Shown here in pieces: positions 57,561 to 64,000 of a stretch of DNA of 64,000 bases. The DNA comes from Ipomoea triloba (lineage: Eukaryota; Streptophyta; Magnoliopsida; Solanales; Convolvulaceae). The translations under genes and the position numbers were made by a program. Under the pieces are notes generated by a model, which was not told the DNA's origin, did no database searches, and saw only the letters and a program-made list of their open reading frames with translations. Position 1 is the stretch's first letter. Each line of letters begins with the position of its first letter. The stretch is taken from assembly GCF_003576645.1 (NCBI RefSeq), contig NC_044916.1:23507499-23571498 (forward strand). Reading direction: 5' to 3'.

Positions 57561-58473
57561 TTTCAAATTATTAATACATTTTCGAAACCTTTGTTTACTT
57601 TTGAGTGACAATGGATTTCCTTACTTAGTCGTCGTGCTAACTACACTTCATTGTGTCCTTTATCAGATGGAGTCTAGCGTGGGCTCGTGCAGCCCCATGA
57701 ACTCTGATGACTTATCAGAGTTCATGTTCCCTATCTTAGACTATGACGACTATGTACAGTACTTATCGGGTGATGATCTGTTTGCTCCCGGCTACGCTCC
57801 TGATCCCCAGTTCTGGCTTGTACTCCTGACCCCGTTCCTACTCCTGTTCCCCGAGTGGTACCTGTTTGGTCTCCTGCCCCCGTTAATCCGTTGTGCTATA
57901 TGGATGTCATCCAGGCGAGTTATGGGTATTATCCCATAGAGGTCTTAGCAGAGAGTGATCCCCTTGAGTTTGTCGTTCACTACCCCTATCCGTGGGACCC
58001 TAGTCCTCCGGATTATCTTGAGGAGTGGATGATGGTCAACAGCACTTGTAACTTTCTGGATCACATTACTTGGTTCGAGGGCGAGTGGCACCTTGTCTGG
58101 GGCACGTATACTGGCCCGGTGTACCGCTCACTAGAGTAGGTTGTGAATCAGGGGAGAAGTCCGAGCTGACCTTTTTGTGTACATATCTTTTGTAGCCATG
58201 GTAGTCCTAAGATGGCTAGTAACGGGCATAGCCAAACTCTTGATCTAATGGGCTGTAAGAAACCCTTGTACATATTAGTAGCTAGTATAGCTACTCTTTT
58301 GCTGATGCTATATATATATTTTTTGAAATTATGATGGGTAATCACGCTATGAAACAGTTCCTTGTCTTTAGCCTGTGCATCTAGAGTGAACTCTATCTGG
58401 ATTTGATTGGGTTCAGTCTAGGTGTGGCGGTAACTACTCCGGATGTACGGTATAGCCGAGCCGGGGTGTTACA
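57561..58473 (+). mobile_element. E3 5' LTR, second part
   Basis: It resumes after the target duplication and ends CCGGGGTGTTACA at 58473, three bases before the PBS. It contains the LTR-ORF. Confidence 0.85.
57667..58139 (+). pseudogene. LTR-embedded conserved ORF of E3 (one frame shift)
   Basis: Homologue of 11694-12098. It starts MESSVGSCSPMNSDDLSE directly after GTCCTTTATCAG, with GTGCTAAC 25 nt before the acceptor. The first frame runs to about 57805 and the rest follows in another frame through a Val/Pro-rich linker to SYGYYPIEVLAESDPLEF, WFEGEWHLVWG and PVYRSLE, stop at 58139. Near the N-terminus YVQYLSGDDLFAPGY aligns with YIQHMIGEDPYVPGH of E1. The E1 copy is intact while this one is shifted, so the protein is not required by every copy. 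Confidence 0.55.
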
Positions 58474-58476
58474 AGT

Positions 58477-58488
58477 TGGTATCAGAGC
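58477..58488 (+). promoter_or_regulatory. primer binding site of E3 (initiator tRNA-Met type)
   Basis: TGGTATCAGAGC is identical to the E1 PBS and lies directly behind the LTR. Confidence 0.9.
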
Positions 58489-58956
58489 CCGTTTCGAGTC
58501 GGAACCCTAAGTCAGCTCTCTTTTCGAGTCAGCCCTAGTTTCGAGTTACCCAAGTCTCGAAGTCAGCTTAGGTTCGTTAAGACCGACCTAAGTCGTTGTT
58601 ACAGCCTGATGAGTATAAGCCGTGGAGCAGAGCGGGGACGGAAGCCAGGTAGCGTAAGAAGGGAGTACTTCACTTCTACTCTACAGAATTTCACGATTCT
58701 GGTTGTTGAATAGTATGATCAATACTTGTGATTGCCTGCATGTGATTGCTTAAGGTTATTGTGAGTGAGCTTGCTAGCGTAATGCATTAATTATCATTAC
58801 GCTATGTTTGAAACCCTTGCTTAGAGGGTATGATAAGGTGAATGTTAGGGAATGACATATAAGACTTGAGTAGGTGTTATACTGACTGCCTAACTAGCTA
58901 ATCCCTTAAGAATTTTTATACCTCAGGTATTAATTTGGAATTATCGTCCAGCGAAA
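58489..58956 (+). other. E3 untranslated leader
   Basis: About 470 bp between the PBS and gag ATG. It begins with a run of GAGTC/CGAGT-rich sequence and has no ORF of note. The length is similar to the E1 leader. Confidence 0.5.
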
Positions 58957-59125
58957 ATGCCGCCGAGACGAAATGCGCCTGCGGGTAATGGCGATAATAC
59001 CTTTGCAACAGATCGTATGGCTCAAGCAATGGAGCGAATGGCTGAGTTTATGCTAGCTCAGCAAGGTGGAATTGAGGGAACAATTCTACACTGAACGTCT
59101 TAAAGGGATTAAATGTGAGGAGTTT
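58957..59125 (+). pseudogene. gag: E3 gag N-terminal fragment
   Basis: MPPRRNAPAGNGDNTFATDR and MERMAEFMLAQQGG as in E1 gag. Then an internal deletion removes about 110 codons, and FYTERLKGIKCEEF follows in another frame. It is cut at 59126 by a reverse LTR. Confidence 0.8.
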
Positions 59126-60346
59126 TGTAACACCCCAATTTTCACCTCTTGGATTTATTACAAAATCCCTAATGATACAATACATTGCGGAAGCATCTAA
59201 CCAGCAGAAAACTGGGTGTTACCGCCACGCTTAGGTATCTCTCCTATACCCAAACGCTAAGGCTAAACTTACAACCTCAAATAACCATATCAACATCCAA
59301 ATATGTACATATGGAAATAATTCTTCCAGAGTGTCTATTCTAGGATAGAGTAGTCCTCAACCTCGACTTCCATCCTATTCAGAGCTCATCGGGCTTCAGG
59401 AGCCCACACTAGACAACATCTGTAAACACATCGAAGTGTAGTTACCGCGACGGCTAAGTAAGGAAATCCATTGTCACTCAAAAGTAAACAAAGGTTTCGA
59501 AAAACATAATTCTCAGAAAACTGTAGCTTTACCCATAAGTTGAAAATCTACCTGCAACCAGATTATCAACAAAAGAAAGTATAGTAGAGTATACGGGTTG
59601 CATCAGCATATAATACTTTCATTTCCGAGAATTTCCATCATTTAACTCAAAATAGAGAGTTCACAACACACACACTTTACTGTCCAAGACTCATGACATT
59701 TTATTCTACGACATAGTTACGGAGTAACTATGTTTTCATAGTTAGTAAAATTTACTTAGTTCCCCCCTGGATAAGTGTATGGTATTCTCGGAATATCTTC
59801 AAGAACCTCGGGCCGCGGCACTCATGCCTCCCGCAGGTCAAACATTTCAACAACTTCCGGGCCCCGGCTCACAAGCCTCCCGCAAAGTCAAACATCTCAA
59901 TAACATCCGGGCCACGGCTCACAAGCCTCCCGTAAAGTCAAACATCTCAATAACTTCCGGGCCACGGCTCACAAGCCTCCCGCAAAGTCAAACATCTCAA
60001 TAACTTCCGGGCCCCGGCTCACAAGCCTCCCGCAAGTCGTACGTCTCAACAACATTATCCAGAAACTAAGGTTTTCAAAACATTCTTTCTTTCCTTGAGT
60101 TTAATTAGTATTTTTCACATGATGTCACAAAACAATTATTCTCATCCAAATATGTTTCCAAAATACTCATTTTTGTCAAATGATTTTTCGCCATAAAATT
60201 CCCAAGTGATAAGGGTCACGCTTGTTTCTTAAAAACACGGTTTTTCTCCAAATTGATGAACATAATTTACAAAATAATATTTGAACTTTCAAAAATTGAC
60301 TTGGTTGCCCGTAGGCCTTCCAAACATCATAACATTCAGGAGTAAA
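59126..60346 (-). mobile_element. truncated reverse LTR inside E3 gag
   Basis: The plus strand starts TGTAACACCCCAATTTTC, the complement of an LTR end. It runs through the decayed LTR-ORF start (ATG at 59419, preceded on the minus strand by TGTTTACAG) and a 50-bp minisatellite. It stops at about 60346 at a point equal to 48530 in the E3 LTR, so the first ~1.3 kb of the LTR is missing. Gag coding resumes at the zinc knuckle. Confidence 0.75.
59810..60045. repeat. 50-bp minisatellite, ~5 units
   Basis: Units with CACAAGCCTCCCGCAAAGTC and AACATCTCAATAACTTCCGG. It is the reverse-oriented relative of the 48-bp repeats at 48841-49075. Confidence 0.9.
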
Positions 60347-63300
60347 AACATTCGGTGCTTCAAGTGTGGTCTCCTTGGGCACAAGTCCTTTCAGTGCCAA
60401 AGTCAGGTAGACAGTCCCCAAAAACCTCTACAGAGTGTAAATCAAGGAAGAAGATTCAATGGGAATACCGGCCAGAGGCCCGCAGGGGCAGAAGATAGAA
60501 GGACCAACTCCCAGTCTGTGAATTTGGGAAGACCAACAAACGTCACGCTTGGTTCCAACCACAAAGGGAAGCAAGTGATGGGAGAAAGCAGCGGGGAGAA
60601 GCAAGGCAGGATTTACGTCGTCAATAGCGCTCAGGCTCAGGCTAGCGACGCTGTAACTGGTACATTGCCCATAAACTCAGTGCTTGGATTAGTCCTATTT
60701 GAAACGGGGGCTACCAATTCATTTATATCATCTGCGTTCGCTGATAAACTAAAGTTAAGGCCTACTGCTAGATTAGATTTAAATGTCACAACGGCATCGG
60801 GAGTAGTAGTAGCCTGTAAAGATAGTTATGACAATGTTGCTATAGAAATAGCGGGATTTAACTGTCACGGAACCCTCGTTCGTTTTGAACTTGAGGGCAT
60901 CGATGTAGTACTCGGGATGGATTGGTTGGATAAGTATAAAGCTCAGATCATGTGTAATGAGCGAAAGATTGTCCTGCGAGGGCCAAAGGGAAGGAGAATA
61001 TCCTACCGAGGAATTGGCAAGCAACCCGAGTCAAGGTTGTTGACGACGCAGAAATTGAATAAATTCGTACACCAGGGATGTGAAGTGTATCTCTGTTTGG
61101 TGCAAGATGCCAAAGTAGAAGAACTTGAGATTGATCGAATTCCAATTGTACGCAAATTTCCTGACGTATTCCCTGACGATCTCACGGAAATGCCGCCGGA
61201 AAGGGAAGTGGAATTCACCATCGACCTCGTACCAGGCACTTCACCTATCTCGAAAGCGCCTTATCGAATGACACCTAAAGAGATGGAGGAGCTGAAGGCA
61301 CAATTGGCGGAATTATTGGAGAAGGGATTTATTAGGCCAAGCGTATCGCCTTGGGGCGCACCGGTACTGTTCGTTAAGAAGAAGGATGGGAGCCTTAGAC
61401 TGTGCATCGATTATAGGGAACTTAATCGAGTCATAGTAAAGAACAAGTACCCATTGCCCAGGATCGATGATCTATTTGATCAGTTGAAAGGAGCGGGCGT
61501 ATTCTCGAAGATTGACTTACGGTCAGGGTATCACCAAGTAAGAGTAGCGAAGGAGGATGTGCCTAAAACAGCATTTCGGACGAGATACGGGCACTATGAA
61601 TTCACGGTCATGCCATTTGGAGTGACTAACGCCCCAGGAACCTTTATGGATTTGATGAACCGAATTTTCCTTCCGTATCTAGATAAATTCGTTGTCGCCT
61701 TCATAGATGACATCTTGGTCTACTCTAAGACGCCGGAGGAACATGAGGAACATCTCAGGACAGTGTTACAAACACTAAGGGAAAAGAAACTTTTCGCAAA
61801 GCTTTCAAAATGCGAATTTTGGAAGAGAGAAGTCGCATTTCTTGGACACGTAATCACCAAGGAAGGAATAGCGGTAGATCCAGCCAAGATACGAGCTGTA
61901 ATTGAATGGGAAGTGCCCAAATCAGTTACAGAAATCTGCAGTTTCTTAGGTTTGGCGGGTTATTACCGAAGGTTTGTTCAGGACTTCTCGAAGATAGCGA
62001 GACCACTGACGAACTTGCTCAAAAAGACGACCAAGTATAGTTGGAGCGAAGAATGCGAGCAGGCATTCTAGGAACTTAAGAAGAGGTTGACAACTGCTCC
62101 AGTGTTAACTCTACCTATTGGAACGGAAGGTTATGAGTTGTACACTGATGCGTCTCACAAAGGACTAGGATGCGTCCTGATGCAAGATGGAAGGGTAATA
62201 GCGTATGCTTCTCGACAGTTAAAACCTCATGAAGCTAATTAGCCGACGCATGACTTAGAACTAGCAGTCGTGGTATTCGCTCTCAAGATTTGGCGACATT
62301 ACCTCTATGGAGTCTCATGCAAAATTTATACGGACCACAAGAGTTTAAAGTATATCTTTACTCAGAGGGATCTCAATTTAAGTCAAAGAAGATGGTTGGA
62401 GTTGATTAAAGATTATGACTTGGAAATTCAATACCACGAGGGTAAAGCAAACAAAGTAGCTGATGCCTTGAGTCGGAAAACAAACCATGTTCTTTGGATA
62501 TTACCCGAGCAGTTATGCAAGGATTTTCAAGGACTCAATCTGGAAATAAAGATGTGCGATCAAGTGGAACAAGAAATGAAATTTTATTACATGTCGGCCA
62601 CTCCAACCCTGTTTGAGGAAATCAAATAGGCACAAGAAGATGACAATTGGGTAGAGAGCATCAAGGAGAAGATGGTTGATGGAAAACATGGTCCATTTGA
62701 ATGTAAGAAGATAAGGTAGGTGGATAATACCAAAAGGATGTAAGAAGATAATGGAGCAATTAATGAAAGAAGGTCATTACACACCCTATTCAGTTCATCC
62801 TGGTGGGGATAAATTGTATAAGGATTTGAAACAAAACTTCTGGTGGTCGGGCATGAAGAGGGATATAGCTGAATTTGTGGCTAGATGCTTAAACTGTCAA
62901 AAGGTCAAGGCGGAAAGATGCAAACCAAAGGGATTATTGCAACCATTAGAGATTCCGCAGTGGAAATGGGGCTCAATCTCTATGGATTTCGTGGGAGGAT
63001 TGCCTAGAACCAAGTCTGGAAACATTCAAGTGTGGGTCGTTGTCGATCGACTGACCAAAACAGCGAGATTCATTCCAATGAACAAAACATGGTCGATGGA
63101 AAAGTTGGTGAGAGCCTATGTTAAACACGTGGTTAAATATCACGGAGTTGCGCAAGATATCGTTTCGGACAGAGACTCACGATTTCTGTCACGTTTTTGG
63201 GAAGCGTTGCAAATGGCAATGGGCACTCAACTCAAATTGAGTACAGCTTTTCACCCTGCCACCGATGGCCAAACGGAGCGAACAATACAAACGTTGGAAG

Positions 63301-64000
63301 ATATGCTCAGAGGTTGTGTGCTCGATTTCCAGGGTTCATGGGACGAGCATTTGGATCTAATAGAATTTTCCTATAACAACAGCCACCATGCGAGTATAGG
63401 AATGGCCCTTTATGAGGCACTATATGGGCGGAAGTGTCGAAGTCCTCTGTGCTGGAGCGACAAGAGCGATGTCGTTATACTTGGACCTCAGTACCTACAG
63501 GAGACTACTGAGGCAATCAAGGTGATTCGAGAGATGATGAAAGTCGCGCAGGATCGACAAAAGTCGTATGCCGATTTGAAGCGACAATTCACCGAATATC
63601 AAGTTGGGGAGAAGGTATTACTGAAAGTCTCACCCACTAAAGGAGTCAGAAGGTTTGGGAAGAAAGGAAAGTTGAGTCCTCGTTATATAGGACCTTATGA
63701 AATTTTGGAAAGGATAGGAAATTTAGCTTACCGACTGGCTCTGCCGATTGAGCTTGATAAAGTACACAACATATTTCATGTTTCTCAACTTAAGCGCTTT
63801 GTACCTGATGCATCCCATGTATTGGAGCCGGAGGAGTTGGAGATGGATGATTCGTTAGCGTACGAAGAAAGACCAATTCGAATCTTGGACTCAAAAACCC
63901 GAGATACAAGGAGGAAATCAGTCAAAATGATCAAAGTCCAATGGTCGAATCACAGTCCAGAGGAAGCTACGTGGGAATTGGAAAGCGTTATGATAGGACG
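60347..64000 (+). pseudogene. pol: E3 gag end and pol: knuckle, protease, RT, RNase H, integrase, chromodomain
   Basis: Second Tekay/Del-type pol, continuing past the window. Zinc knuckle [14 protein letters not shown] (60357), protease-like FETGATNSF (60700; the usual catalytic Asp is Glu), [12 protein letters not shown] (about 61700), RNase [11 protein letters not shown] (62145), integrase VSDRDSRF (63165) and [13 protein letters not shown], and the chromodomain-like VQWSNHSPEEATWELE near the end. In-frame TAG codons at about 62069, 62240 and 62627 and a frame shift or deletion near 62700-62720 disable it. It has none of the 42-bp repeats of E1. Confidence 0.9.

Overview
The window is plant nuclear DNA, most likely eudicot and repeat-dominated. 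The signs are Ty3/gypsy LTR retrotransposons of the Tekay/Del and Tat types, solo and truncated LTRs nested in one another, Helitron-like and MITE-like elements, tRNA-derived SINEs, long AT/AC microsatellites and one intron-containing RING-finger gene. Nothing looks bacterial.

Layout. 1-14626: a minus-strand Tekay/Del-type element (E1: 5' LTR 11346-14626, PBS 11331-11342, gag, pol, PPT, truncated 3' LTR), with another LTR lodged between gag and protease (8049-9784) and a younger LTR at the left edge (1-197). 14637-18261: gag, PBS and LTR of a different minus-strand gypsy element, interrupted by E1. 18262-23600: gene-poor DNA with a tandem duplication, a 500-bp inverted repeat, a LINE scrap and a palindromic MITE. 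24014-26726: RING-H2 gene (minus, 4 exons). 27138-33827: SINE, a MITE built of consecutive perfect hairpins, a coding-poor LTR element (E4) carrying a TIR transposon, and a decayed minus-strand gypsy element. 33828-43050: plus-strand Tat/Retand-like element (E2) with gag, pol, a second RNase H and an intron-containing antisense ORF. 43074-47266: a TGTT...AACA LTR, a stranded endo-beta-mannanase exon and an Athila-like LTR with PBS. 47267-64000: second Tekay/Del element (E3, plus). Its 5' LTR is split by an 8.2-kb insertion (49350-57555) with a perfect 5-bp target duplication, and that insertion contains Helitron-like and MITE-like sequence.

Two observations matter most. (1) The LTRs of E1 and E3 carry a homologous ORF near their 3' ends. 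The copies differ mostly at synonymous positions in the stretch I compared. An intron-like acceptor with a CTAAC branch-point-like motif lies directly before the ATG, and GTAAG donor-like sites lie upstream in five LTRs. This may be an LTR-encoded spliced protein. (2) At least seventeen exact tandem duplications of precisely 42 bp are scattered through unrelated retroelement sequence, and large duplications are joined by a single N. Both look like assembly artefacts, and the first kind keeps reading frames open because 42 is a multiple of three.
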